Source: Massilia sp. NR 4-1 (GTDB taxonomy: Bacteria > Pseudomonadota > Gammaproteobacteria > Burkholderiales > Burkholderiaceae_D). Taken from it: a stretch of 64,000 bases of DNA. Where the stretch lies: positions 1,364,001 to 1,428,000 of the forward strand of contig NZ_CP012201.1 in assembly GCF_001191005.1 (NCBI RefSeq). Direction: 5' to 3'. Made by a program: the position numbers and the translations under genes. This document shows positions 27,701-35,500 of this stretch, piece by piece; positions within the stretch are counted from its first letter, which is position 1, and each line of letters starts with the position of its first letter. The notes under the pieces were generated by a model. That model saw nothing but the letters and a program-made list of their open reading frames with translations. It was not told the origin of the DNA and made no database searches.

Positions 27701-30700
27701 GCGGATCCATGATGCGCGCCTCTTTCGGCGACAGATTGAAAAACAGCGGGTCGAATTCATCATGGCCGTCGATGAAGCCGCCCCACTTGGCGTATGTATC
27801 GAAGCGTTGCGCATCCCAGCGCCCGGCTGGAATCTCTTCGATGCAGTCGAGTCCCGCCGCCAGATTGCTCCAGAACTGTTCCAGGTCGTTGGCCTTGGGG
27901 TAGCGGCCTGCGATGCCGATGACCGCGATCGGCACCGCGGTCGCGGCGTGGCCGGACGCCGCTACTGCCGCCTGCGGCGCGGCTGGCGCGGCATCGGCGG
28001 GCGGCGCACGGTCCGGCGCGGGGGCACCCTGCCCTTCCATCGGCGCCTGCCCGCCGAACAGTTGCGCGCAGCGGCCGGCATGGGCCTGCAGGAAGTAGAC
28101 GGTCAGCTCGTCCAGCCGCCGGTATTCGAAGAACAGGGTCTTGGGCAGGGGGCCGAACAGCTGTTCCAGTTGGCGCGTCAGGCGCATGACGACAATCGAG
28201 TCCACGCCATACTCGTCAAAACCGCTGGTTTCGACGATGTCGCCGGCCGGAATGCCGAAGGCATCGGCAAACGCCGCCTTGAAATACGCCAGGCCGCGGG
28301 CCAGCTGCGCGCCATCCGGCATCGCTGCGGCGCTGTCTTGCGCCGCACTTGCCGCCGGGGCGGGGTCGTGCCGCTGCCAATCGGCCAGCCGCGCCGCGTC
28401 GCCGTGCAGCACCGCCACGTTGGCGGCGCCCGCCTGCAGCACCGTGTACAGGGCGCGCCAGGCGGCGCCAGGCGGCAGCGGGCGCAGGCCGGCGGCCGCC
28501 ATGGCCGCCAAGCTTTCGGGGTCGGGCTGCATGCCGGCCGCGTCCCACAGCGGCCAGGCGATGGCGCAACTCAGGCCACTGCGCTCGCCGCGCGCCACCA
28601 GCTCCTTGCGCAGCAAGGCATGGGCGTCGAGGAAGCCGTTGGCGGCGGCATAATCGGCCTGTCCGGCATTGCCGAACCAGGCCGCCACCGAAGAAAACAT
28701 CAGCAGGAAGTCGAGCTGCATGCCGGCCGTCGCGCGGTCGATGTTCAGCAGGCCGGCCACCTTCGGCTGCAGCACCGCGGCGATGTCGTCGTCGCGTTTA
28801 TTCAGCAGCAAGGCATCGCGCCGTGTGCCGGCCGCGTGCACCACGCCGCTGAAGGGCCCATAGGCTTGGCAGTATTCGCCGACCAGGGCCTGCACCGCAG
28901 CGCCGTCGCTTACGTCAAGCTGGCGGTAATCGACGCTAGCGCCGCGTTCGCGCCATTCGGCCAAGCGTTGCGCGCCCTGCTGCGCCGGCGTCGCGCGGCC
29001 GCTGAGCAGGATGCGGGCGCACGGCGCATGGGCCAGGATTTCTTCGGCCAGCAGCGCCCCCAGCGCGCCCATGCCGCCGGTGATCCAGTAGTGACCGTCG
29101 TTGCGCCAGGGCGCCGGCGCCTCATCGGCCGGCACGGCACGCAGTTCGCGCTGGCGCAGAACGGCGTCCTCGTAGCGCAGCGTGTCGGCGCCGCAGCGCG
29201 CCGCTTCCTGGACCGCGGCGGCGATGCCCTCGGCGCTGGCGGCCGTTTCCGCGTCGAGTTCAATCAGCTGGCTGCGCAAGCGCGGCGTCTCCAGCGTCGC
29301 CGTGCGCAGCAGGCCCGCCACGCCGGCCAGCGCCAGGCTGGCAGGTTCCTGGTCCAGCACGATCTGCAGCAGGCAGTGTTCGCCCGGTGTGCGCATCACT
29401 GCGCGGCCGATATCGGCCAGGCGCTGCACCAGGGCGGCATACGCTTCGCCGGTTTGCGCCGCGCCGAGGGGATGGACGCTGACCTGGGCATCCGGCAAGC
29501 AGCCGGGCAAACGCTCGGCGTGGCGCGCCAGCCCGCCCAGCAAAATCACATGCTGCCGGCCGGCCGGCGCGGCGGGCGCGCTGGAGGGCTGGCGCGGCGC
29601 CGCCCAGCCGGCTTGCAGCAGCACGGTGGCGGCGGCGGCCGTCGCCGCCTCGGCCAGGACCAGGCCTTGCAGACGCGCACAGACGCGGCCGTCCTCGCGG
29701 CAGATGCGGATGGCGACGCTGAAGCGCTGGCCGGGGTCGGCCTCGCGCTCGATCACAATCCAGGCGGCGTCGCGGCAGGATGCCAGCACGTCCAGCCGGC
29801 CGATCCCGGCAGGCAGACGGGCGGCGCCGTCGCCCGCCGCGCCGAGAACCAGTCCAAGCACGCCCTGCAAGGCGGCATCGACGATCCCCGGCGGCATCAG
29901 GATGGCGCCATCGTCGGCCGGCATCCCTTCCGCCAGCGCCAGGCGTGCCAGCACATGCGTCGCACCGTGGTGCAGGCTGCCGAGCAGGCGGTGCGAAGGG
30001 CCGTAATGCAGGCCCGTGGTCTCGAACAGGGCGTAGCATTCGGCGCCCCCGGCCACGCGTTCGGGCGCGCAGTGCTGCTGGCGCCATTGCGCAATATCAA
30101 TCGATTCGTCCGGCAGGTTGGCGAAACTGGCGCGGCCCGAGCAGTACAGGCCTGCGGCACCGGTCAAGGCAGCGTCGTTCACGCGGAAAACCAGCTCGCC
30201 GGCGTCCAGGACCAGCGTCAGGACCAGCGCCGCGCCCTGGGTGCCATCCAGCGGCCGGTGCCAGCGCACATCGCGCAAGCTGGGCACGGCGCCGGCGGCG
30301 GCCTGCAGCAGCGATGACTGGCATAGCGCGGCGCGCACCAGTTCCAGATACCAGGCACCCGGCACGACCGCCTGGCTGCCGACCCGGTGGTCGGCCAGGA
30401 AAGCGGCATGCGGCTCGATACGGCATTCGATCCTTTCCTCATCGCCGATGCGGGTGCGGCGTCCCAGCCAGGGATGCGCAAGCTGCACCGGCCCGGCCTC
30501 CGGCGCGGGCGCGGGTGCGCTGAACCAGTGGCGCTCCTGCGCAAAGGGATACAGCGGCAGGCGCTGGCGCGCAGGGCGCTGCGGTCCGTACCACGCCTGC
30601 CAATCGACGGCGCCGCCGCCCGCCCAGTATGCGCCCAGCGCATCCAGGTCGCGCGCCTTCAGCGCGGCCGCCACATCCAGCTTGGGCCTGGCCGTCCCCG

Positions 30701-32372
30701 GTCCGCGCCAGCTGCCCGGCGCCAGGTCGCCCTGCGCCGCAGCCGCCAGTTGCTGCGCCAGCTGCGCCAGCGAGTCCGCGCGCAATGCCAGCCGGTGCGC
30801 CATGGGCGCGCGCGCGGTCTGGGTGGCGTACGCCAGTTCCGCCAGCGTGCTCCGGTCGCCGCGCGCCAGCGGCAGATAAGCCTGTATCAGGGCATCAAGC
30901 TGGGCGCCGGTCCGGGCGGACAGCAGCACCAGTTGTCCGCCATCGTCGCGCGCGGGCTGACGCGGCGGCGCCTGGTACTGTTCCAGCACCAGGTGGGCAT
31001 TGGTGCCGCTGAAGCCGAAGGAGCTGACACAGGCCCGGCGCACCTGCCCGGCCGGCGCCTGCCAAGGACTCAGGGCGGTATTCACGTACAGCGGCGACGC
31101 GGCAAAGTCGAAGTGCTCGTTCGGATTCTTGAAATGCAGCGAAGGAGGTATCTGCCCATGCTGCATCGCCAGCAGGACTTTCTGGACGCTGGCCACGCCG
31201 GCGGCCGCCGAGGTGTGGCCCAGATTGGTCTTGACCGATCCGATCGCGCAGTATTGCAGGGCATCGCTGTCGGCGCGGAAAGCGGCGCTCAGCGCTTCCA
31301 GCTCCACTGGATCGCCAAGCTTGGTGCCGGTGCCATGCATCTCGGCATACTGGATGGTGGCCGCATCGATCGCGTGGCGCTGGTAGACGTCGCGCTGCAG
31401 GGCGGTTTGCGCCGCGGCGCTGGGTGCCGTAATGCCATTGGTGCGCCCATCCTGGTTGATGCCGGAAGCGGCGATCAGGCCCACAATATTGTCGCCGTCG
31501 CGCTCGGCGTCGGCCAGGCGCTTCAGCACCAGCGCGCCGACGCCTTCGCCCGGCACGAAACCGTCCGCCTCGCGGTCGAACGTGCTGCAGGCACCGCGTG
31601 GCGACAGCATGCCGGCGGCGCACATGCCGATATAGGCGTCCGCGCTCAGATAAAGACTGACGCCGCCCGCCAGCGCCAGGTCGATTTCGCCGGCGCGCAA
31701 AGCCTGGCATGCCAGATGCACGGCGACCAGGGAGGAGGAGCACGCGGTATCGATGGGGATTGCCGGCCCTTTCAGATTCAGGTGGTAGGCGATGCGCGCC
31801 ACCCCGATGGAGAAGGGATTGCTGCTGCTGAAGCCCGCGTCAGGCATGGCGCGCGCCATGGCCGCGCCATACTCGCTGCTCATGATGCCCATGTACACGC
31901 CGCAGTTCGCGCCATCGAGCATGGCGCTGTGCAGGCCGGCATCCTCGAAAGCATGGTAGGCGGTCTGCAGGAAGAGCCGGTGCTGCGGGTCGATCAGCGC
32001 GGCTTCGGCCGGCGGGATGCGGAAAAACATCGGATCGAAGGACTCGGCCCCGTCCAGCATGCCGAGCCATTTGCAGTAAACCTTGCCGGGCTGTCCCGGC
32101 ACCGGATCGAAATAGCGGGACACGTCCCAGCGGCTGGCCGGGATTTCGCGCACGGCGTTCGTGCCCGAGGCCAGCAGATCCCAGTAAGCCGCCATATCGG
32201 CGCTGCCCGGATAGCGTCCCGCCATGCCGACGATGGCAATGGCATCCTGCCGGTTGTGCGGCAGCGGCGCTGGCTGTCCGGCGCCGTCGCGCAACAGTTG
32301 TTTGGCCCTTTCGGGGGAAATTTCACCGGCACTCAGCTGCCGCAATACCGCCTGCAAGTTTTGCACTGACAT
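18729..32372 (-). CDS. Trans-AT polyketide synthase D: KS-DH-KR-ACP-KS-DH-KR-cMT-ACP-KS-KR-(pseudo-ACP)
   Basis: 4547 residues from the ATG at 32372 (an upstream in-frame ATG at 32441 lies in the spacer and has no family similarity). Domains (approximate residues): N-terminal helix pair (LQAVLRQLSAGEISPERAKQLL); KS1 41-466; DH1 627-907 (DHRVGSQAVVPG, VDAALQ); KR1 910-1287 (SSVAAW, QADYAAAN); ACP 1350-1437 (GVDSI); KS2 1477-1910; DH2 2070-2350 (DHRVAGRKLLSG, Ser instead of the usual Pro; LDAAFQ); KR2 2380-2757; C-methyltransferase 2830-3190 (EIGAGSGA, YTDLSKAFL); ACP 3224-3297 (GIDSI); KS3 3347-3757; KR3 3967-4390 (SSMIAF, QANYAAG); pseudo-ACP 4437-4514 (YGFDAAGF, Ser replaced by Ala). All three KSs keep Cys, HGTGT His and the second His. 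Predicted output: an olefin, an alpha-methyl olefin, then an alpha-methyl beta-hydroxy unit finished by the cMT at the start of PKS E. Confidence 0.93.
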   Translation of the reverse strand: MSVQNLQAVLRQLSAGEISPERAKQLLRDGAGQPAPLPHNRQDAIAIVGMAGRYPGSADMAAYWDLLASGTNAVREIPASRWDVSRYFDPVPGQPGKVYCKWLGMLDGAESFDPMFFRIPPAEAALIDPQHRLFLQTAYHAFEDAGLHSAMLDGANCGVYMGIMSSEYGAAMARAMPDAGFSSSNPFSIGVARIAYHLNLKGPAIPIDTACSSSLVAVHLACQALRAGEIDLALAGGVSLYLSADAYIGMCAAGMLSPRGACSTFDREADGFVPGEGVGALVLKRLADAERDGDNIVGLIAASGINQDGRTNGITAPSAAAQTALQRDVYQRHAIDAATIQYAEMHGTGTKLGDPVELEALSAAFRADSDALQYCAIGSVKTNLGHTSAAAGVASVQKVLLAMQHGQIPPSLHFKNPNEHFDFAASPLYVNTALSPWQAPAGQVRRACVSSFGFSGTNAHLVLEQYQAPPRQPARDDGGQLVLLSARTGAQLDALIQAYLPLARGDRSTLAELAYATQTARAPMAHRLALRADSLAQLAQQLAAAAQGDLAPGSWRGPGTARPKLDVAAALKARDLDALGAYWAGGGAVDWQAWYGPQRPARQRLPLYPFAQERHWFSAPAPAPEAGPVQLAHPWLGRRTRIGDEERIECRIEPHAAFLADHRVGSQAVVPGAWYLELVRAALCQSSLLQAAAGAVPSLRDVRWHRPLDGTQGAALVLTLVLDAGELVFRVNDAALTGAAGLYCSGRASFANLPDESIDIAQWRQQHCAPERVAGGAECYALFETTGLHYGPSHRLLGSLHHGATHVLARLALAEGMPADDGAILMPPGIVDAALQGVLGLVLGAAGDGAARLPAGIGRLDVLASCRDAAWIVIEREADPGQRFSVAIRICREDGRVCARLQGLVLAEAATAAAATVLLQAGWAAPRQPSSAPAAPAGRQHVILLGGLARHAERLPGCLPDAQVSVHPLGAAQTGEAYAALVQRLADIGRAVMRTPGEHCLLQIVLDQEPASLALAGVAGLLRTATLETPRLRSQLIELDAETAASAEGIAAAVQEAARCGADTLRYEDAVLRQRELRAVPADEAPAPWRNDGHYWITGGMGALGALLAEEILAHAPCARILLSGRATPAQQGAQRLAEWRERGASVDYRQLDVSDGAAVQALVGEYCQAYGPFSGVVHAAGTRRDALLLNKRDDDIAAVLQPKVAGLLNIDRATAGMQLDFLLMFSSVAAWFGNAGQADYAAANGFLDAHALLRKELVARGERSGLSCAIAWPLWDAAGMQPDPESLAAMAAAGLRPLPPGAAWRALYTVLQAGAANVAVLHGDAARLADWQRHDPAPAASAAQDSAAAMPDGAQLARGLAYFKAAFADAFGIPAGDIVETSGFDEYGVDSIVVMRLTRQLEQLFGPLPKTLFFEYRRLDELTVYFLQAHAGRCAQLFGGQAPMEGQGAPAPDRAPPADAAPAAPQAAVAASGHAATAVPIAVIGIAGRYPKANDLEQFWSNLAAGLDCIEEIPAGRWDAQRFDTYAKWGGFIDGHDEFDPLFFNLSPKEARIMDPQERLFLQCASAALEDAGYPRAALGAARPHGKERNIGVFAGVMYEEYQLYGAQHTLAGRQMALPGNAASVANRVSHFFDLHGPSMAVDSMCSSSLTALSLACDSLASGACRMALAGGVNLSVHPNKFIALAQGRFASSSGRCASFGEGGDGYVPGEGVGVVLLKPLAQAEADGDRIHGVIRAVAVNHGGKANGFTVPNPDAQAEVIGRAYRRAGVDPRLVSYVEAHGTGTALGDPIELAGLNKAFRDFTDQRRFCAIGSVKSMIGHCESAAGISALTKVLLQMRHGKLAPSLHAATVNPHLALEDSPFFLQRELADWVAPEYTDASGQRRVAPRIAGISSFGAGGANAHVVVEQYHDRPALEQPAQQQEFAILLTARDAARLQDAARQLRAALAAGRFDAAALPDLAYTLQTGRDHWECRLALVVRSLQELGAQLDDYLARPGQAGHANTLTKLPAVQAPQAFAGLAPALAAWLEGTAVDWLSLPGARRARRIGAPTYPFARERYWIDAPAMAAQGAGAWLHPLLQRNHSTFEQHCFISHFSGDEAWFTDHRVAGRKLLSGAAQLELARAAIEQASGQAAPALQLQNIAWLRPLAADAGATLRITLSKRSAERVLWQIESADAGGWQACSSGEAVLAAPAPMAAADLGALLETCGQGQLDSDTAYRTFESMGIEYGPFHRGLARLHLGDGMAVARLELPQAAASGFVLHPGLLDAAFQAALGVFAGNGRNGATMPFSLDALDIHGPLTPSMYAVLRVSELAAARPELQAVHIALYDQHGAACASVRNLCLRASQPAAPQAAPALAAPAQPARMPDATGDLLFAPRWEIAALPPSDGFAPDLTVGAGPYTVQELRQSCGAARQAGMGDWADPALAATLAATRALLWLAPEGEAGDCVMACFHWIKALLAAGAGRHRLDCLFVTRNAVACGGDERADPAQAAIHGLIGALAKEYPHWQVRLADLAAQTPPAVEELLRLPASAAGDTLAHRHGLWLRAGLLPVAPHPVAQSAYRHGGVYLLIGGAGGLGVAYSEYLIRQYDAQVVWLGRRPADADIQAQLARLAQLGRPPLYLQADAADVHALCRAGAEVAARFGALHGVVHAAMVLQDSALAELDDAGFVRVLHAKVQVAHGLAALARQQPGLDFVLFFSSFNAFARNAGQGNYAAGCTYADAFAQALRSELACRVKVINWGYWGSIGAVATPAYRRRMAELGIGSIEPGPAMAALELLLASAHEQLAMVHALRPHAPAAAYRGWLLASDQAAPVRGWRVPAASRSLSWDAAGMAELEEALLERMAAQLRLLDWPAEGVPQAALAARLGIAGRYRRWFDASVNVLLRQGYLGRQGRDDVLPPAMAADTAQRWPELRQRWSAGAGSGEQLALVDATLAALPAILRGATLATDIMFPGGSMAMVAGVYQGSAVADHFNAVLGDTLLAYLEQCRQAAPAARLRILEIGAGSGATTAALLERLQPFAAQIEEYCYTDLSKAFLAHGRNRFGAAWPQLECRIFDVEQAPTAQGLAAGHYDVVIAANVLHATCNMQTTLAHAHSLLKEGGLLLLNELSTFQAYTHLTFGLLDGWWRFDDEDVRLPGSPGLAPRQWQAMLELSGFQHVAFPAAAAHAAGQQVVAAFSDGVALLPRPAETPAALAAIQAPSLAAVAVPPTAAATAGQRDGLLNWLRQLIGATLEIEPARIAGDQTLERYGIDSITVQQITSGLREVFDDVPASLLFEHNTLDALAEHFLARHAAAVAALLGEPAGVPPQAAPAAAASNVADGAAPLAAGAAGQADAVAGNGEIAVIGLAGRYPHAATLDELWQLLRSGRSAIGEIPAERWNWRDYAPGAAGGRAPISSRYGGFIDDIDRFDPLFFQIAMAEAHNMDPQERLFVEQAYCCIEDAGHVPATLSRDKRVGVYVGVMNANYPTGVRHWSIANRISYLFDFRGPSMALDSACSSSLTALHLALDALRAGSIDCALVGGVNLVTDPAHYQRLSAMNMLSDGPQVRAFGARANGFVDGEGVGAMLLKPLRQALADGDDIYGVLLGSALNAGGKTHGYTVPSPQAQADVVAQAYQQAGVTPRMVSYVEAHGTGTALGDPIEVRGLTLAFERQTQERQFCALGSVKTNIGHTESAAGIAGVTKVLLQMKHRMLAPTLHAEQANPEIDFARTPFRLQHSLQAWDAPAQGGARIASVSSFGAGGANAAVVLREHVSPPPDGDAPRREVLVLLSARDPERLLARARQLLALLAQDDLPSDALQRIAYTLQAGRLPMDERLALRAATPEQLRAGLRAFISGAALPPGGFRASLKEQRLAAPVAVDAARVQAWFDGGDWEQLGQAWSQGMAVDWARLHGTTHPQRLHLPAYPFQGERYGVAHLLAQTPAVPAAPAVQPQAPVAPQEMAGREAPAMLSLLAQAQASTPPAAAAPLTLLQPVWRATPQAGRPGAAQPTLLLGSDAAPLAALQAGAPHARVHVCALDAPVEEIGAALAAASTLQRVVWLAPQGAALASTDPALALAQQQRAIALLRCCKALLAAGYGTRPLTLTVLTRQAVAIGEDDELRPEDAAVHGLAATLAAEYPHWRIELLDLPARQELAWDSLQGLELPGQGKALAYRAGRWYRQHLAAGHTLPEAAAPYREGGVYVVAGGAGGIGAAWSGALIRSHRARIVWLGRRAPDAGIEAAIATAADGGLAPEYWQVDAADAAAMRAACAAIKARHGAIHGVLHSALVLADQSVAEMSEARFLSALRAKAGVALGLAAALAGEPLDFMLFFSSMIAFGGAPGQANYAAGCTFQDALARKLERELPYPVKTVNWGYWGSVGAVAHEAYRLRMASLGIGSIEVAEGLDVLRRFLGGAAGQLGVLKTLEQDNAGVTVADAAPALLDLLGTPRTGTLEALQRLAGQRINVAPPQLDADCPLLDYGFDAAGFEWLARACNELTGGAEVLTGADCARYGTLRAIATWLEARRRPGAAPGLVSNDDLMAHACAFYLGRDRDNGTK
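18830..19060 (-). other. Serine-less ACP-like domain at the C-terminus of PKS D
   Basis: INVAPPQLDADCPLLDYGFD followed by AAGFEWLARACNEL has the layout of an ACP (helix I, DYGxD, helix II), but Ala stands where the phosphopantetheine Ser should be, so it cannot carry a chain. It sits exactly at the break between KR3 of PKS D and the cMT of PKS E and may serve as a docking element for PKS E. Confidence 0.6.
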
Positions 32373-32454
32373 ATCGTTCTCGTTCCATTTACATGAACAC
32401 GGGCCGCCTCCAAGCCGCATCGGCAGCTTGGATGGCGCCACGGAAAAGTGCCTT

Positions 32455-32525
32455 ACATTAGAATAGTTTCATTATTTATTATTCAATATTATATTTATTA
32501 ACATATTACAAAGTTGAAAGAAATG
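32455..32525 (-). promoter_or_regulatory. AT-rich gap with possible internal promoter before PKS D
   Basis: The 153-bp gap between PKS C and PKS D contains about 65 bp of nearly pure A/T, unique in the PKS region. On the minus strand it has TATAAT (32493-32488) and TTGTAA (32511-32506); those two are only 12 bp apart, while TTGTAA has a TATTGA at 17 bp. It could be a promoter, an upstream-element type sequence or a pause site. No good terminator hairpin follows PKS C. Confidence 0.35.
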
Positions 32526-35500
32526 CTAGTCGGGCATGTTGAGTGCGGCCTCCAGCAGGCGGCTGGCCGCGGCGACGTCCAGCGCCCCATCGCGCACCTG
32601 GGCCAGCACGGCGTCCAGCTCACTGTCCGCCACCGCCGCCGGCGTGGCGGACATGGCGGGCGTGGCGTCCGGAACCAGCAGGCCCGCGATGAAGGCGGTG
32701 AACGTGCGCAGGGTCGGATAGTCATAGATCTTGGTGGCCGCGATATCCGTGCCGTAGCGCCGGTTGACCGCCTGCAGCCACTCGATGCCGATGATGGAAT
32801 CCATTCCCAGCTCGCTGAAGGTGGTATCCGGGTCGAGTTCCTCCGGCTGTGCGAACAGGGCATTGGCCAGCTCCACCGCCAATGCCCCCATCAGGGCGGC
32901 CTGGTCGGCCGAAGACGCGCGCGCGCTGGCCGGCACGGCTGCCGCCGCTGGCTGCGGCGGCAGGGACAGCGCCGGTGCGGGCGCTGGCGCTGGTACTGAT
33001 GCAGGAGCCGACGCCGGTACTGCTGCCGGCGTGCCGGCCATGGCTGGCGCCGCCGCGCTGGCGCGGACCGGCGCCGCCAGCTGTCCGGCCACATAAGCGG
33101 CAAACGATTCCAGTGTCGGATGGTCGTACACCGAAGTGGCGCTGATGGCGAGCTTGAAATGTTCGTTGACCGCCTTGATCCACTCAATTCCGAGGATCGA
33201 GTCCATGCCCATTTCAACGAAGGTCTGGCTGCGGTCGATCTCGTCCGGGGCCATGAACAAGGCCTCGGCCAGCAATGCGCGCAGCTTGCCTTCTATCTGC
33301 TCCACGCCAGCACCGCCGGCAGTGGACGCGGTGACGGCAGCGGCAACGGTGATCGCAGCGGCAGCGGCAACCGCTTGCGGCATGGGGAGCGGCTTGGCGG
33401 GCGCAGCTTGTATCGGCGCCAGCACAATGCTCTGATGCGGTTTAGCGCCGCTCGGGACGCTGGCGCCGCTGCTTGCAAGGGCCGGCTGCAGCCTTACCTT
33501 CAACATCCCGGCCGCCGCCACACCGTCCGTGGCTGGCGCGGCAGCGATGGCAGCGGCGGCAGGTGCCACCACTACAGGCGAAGGCAGCACCACTACGGGC
33601 GAAGGCTGCGCCAGAGCCGGCATAGGTGTGGCCGCGCCCTGTCTGGCCGCGAGGCCGCCCAATTGCTCGATGCTCGGCACCCAGTAGCGCGTCGGCGCGA
33701 AGGCGTAGCCCGGCAGCGGCAGCCGCCGCAGCGCGGCGGTGCGTGCGCGCCAGCGCCAATCGGAGAAATCGCCGGCAACCCAGGCCGCCGCCAGTTCCGC
33801 CAAGCGCCCTTCGCGCCACAGCGCCTCGGCCTGGGCACTGCCCTCGTCCTCCCGCACTTGCGCGCGGGCCCGCAAGACGCCCTCGGTCTGGCCCGCCAGC
33901 ACCGCATCGAGGCCGCGCAGCAGTTCATCGATGCTGCGCACGGCCAGGCATAGGCGTTCGTCCATCGCTTCGCGGCCGGTTTGCAGCGTCCATGCAATCG
34001 ACGGCAAGGCATCGTCGCCATACGCTTCGCGCAGCAGCGCCGCACGCAGTGCCTGCGCCTGGCGCACCAGTCCCTCGCTCTTGCGCGCCGACAGCACCAC
34101 CAGTTCCACCCCACCCGTCGCCACGGCCGGCGGCAGGGAGCGGTATTCCTCGACAATCACATGCGCATTGGCGCCGCCCGCCCCGAACGAGGAGACGCCG
34201 GCCCGCAGCGGATGCAGCGCCTGCGTCCCATCGCGCAGCGGCACGGCTTCCCAGCGCGCCGCCTCGGTCTGGACCACGAACGGCGTGGTCTCGAAATCGA
34301 TATTTGGATTGCGCGGATTGGCGTGCAGCGAAGGCGCCAGCCGGCGATGCCGCATCTGCAGCAGCACCTTGGTCAGGCCTGCCACCCCGGCCGCGCTTTC
34401 GCAATGGCCGATATTCGATTTGACCGAGCCGATGGCGCAGAAACCGCTATCGCCCGTATGGGCGCGGAACGCCCTGGTCAGGCCGGCGATCTCGATCGGG
34501 TCGCCCAGCGCCGTTCCGGTGCCGTGCGCTTCGATGTAGTTGATGCTGCGCGCATCGACCCCGGCGCGCGCCAGCGCCGCGCCGATAACGGCGGCCTGGG
34601 CATTGGGATTGGGTACGGTATAGCCATTGCTCCTGCCGCCATGGTTGATGGCGCTGGCCTTGATCACACCGTAAATGTGGTCGCCATCGCGCTCGGCGTC
34701 GGCCAATGGCTTCAACAGCACCGCGCCCACGCCCTCGCCTGGCACATAGCCGTCGCCGCCCTCGCCGAAGCTTTCGCAATGGCCGGTGCTGGAGGCGAAA
34801 CGCCCCTGCGACAGCATCAGGTACTTGTTCGGATGGAGCGACAGGTTAACGCCGCCGGCCACCGCCACCTCGCATTCGCCCTGCAGCAGGCTTTGGCAAG
34901 CGAGATGGATCGATGTGAGCGACGATGAACACATGGTGTCGACCGCCATGCTCGGGCCATGGAAATTGCAGAAATACGATACCCGGTTGGCGATCGCGGC
35001 GGGGTTGCCGGTCAAGGCCACCGGATAGCCTTCCAGGGTGCGCTCCCGGCCGTAGAACTGGTATTCCTCGTACATCACGCCGACGTAGACGCCAACCGCG
35101 CGGCTGGCGCTGACGCTGTCGCGGGTGTAGCCGGCATCCTGCAGCGTGTGGTACACGCATTCGAGGAACAGCCGCTCCTGCGGGTCCATGATCTGCGCCT
35201 CGCGCGGCGAAATATTGAAGAAGGCGGCGTCGAAGCGGTCCACGTCGTCGAGGAAACCGCCGGCTTTGCAGTAGGTCTTGCCCACCACGCCCTTTTCTGG
35301 ATGGAAGCTGTCGCGGTAGTCCCAGCGCGACGCGGGAATGTCGCCGACGCAGTCGGTGCCGGCCAGCAGGTTGGCCCAGAACTCGGCCAGGTCCGCCGCC
35401 TTCGGATAGCGGCCCGCCACGCCGACAATGGCCACGTCGGTGGCGCCATGCAGGCGCTGCGCGGGCGCCAGTCCGCTTTCGGCTGCGCTTTGCGGCGCTA

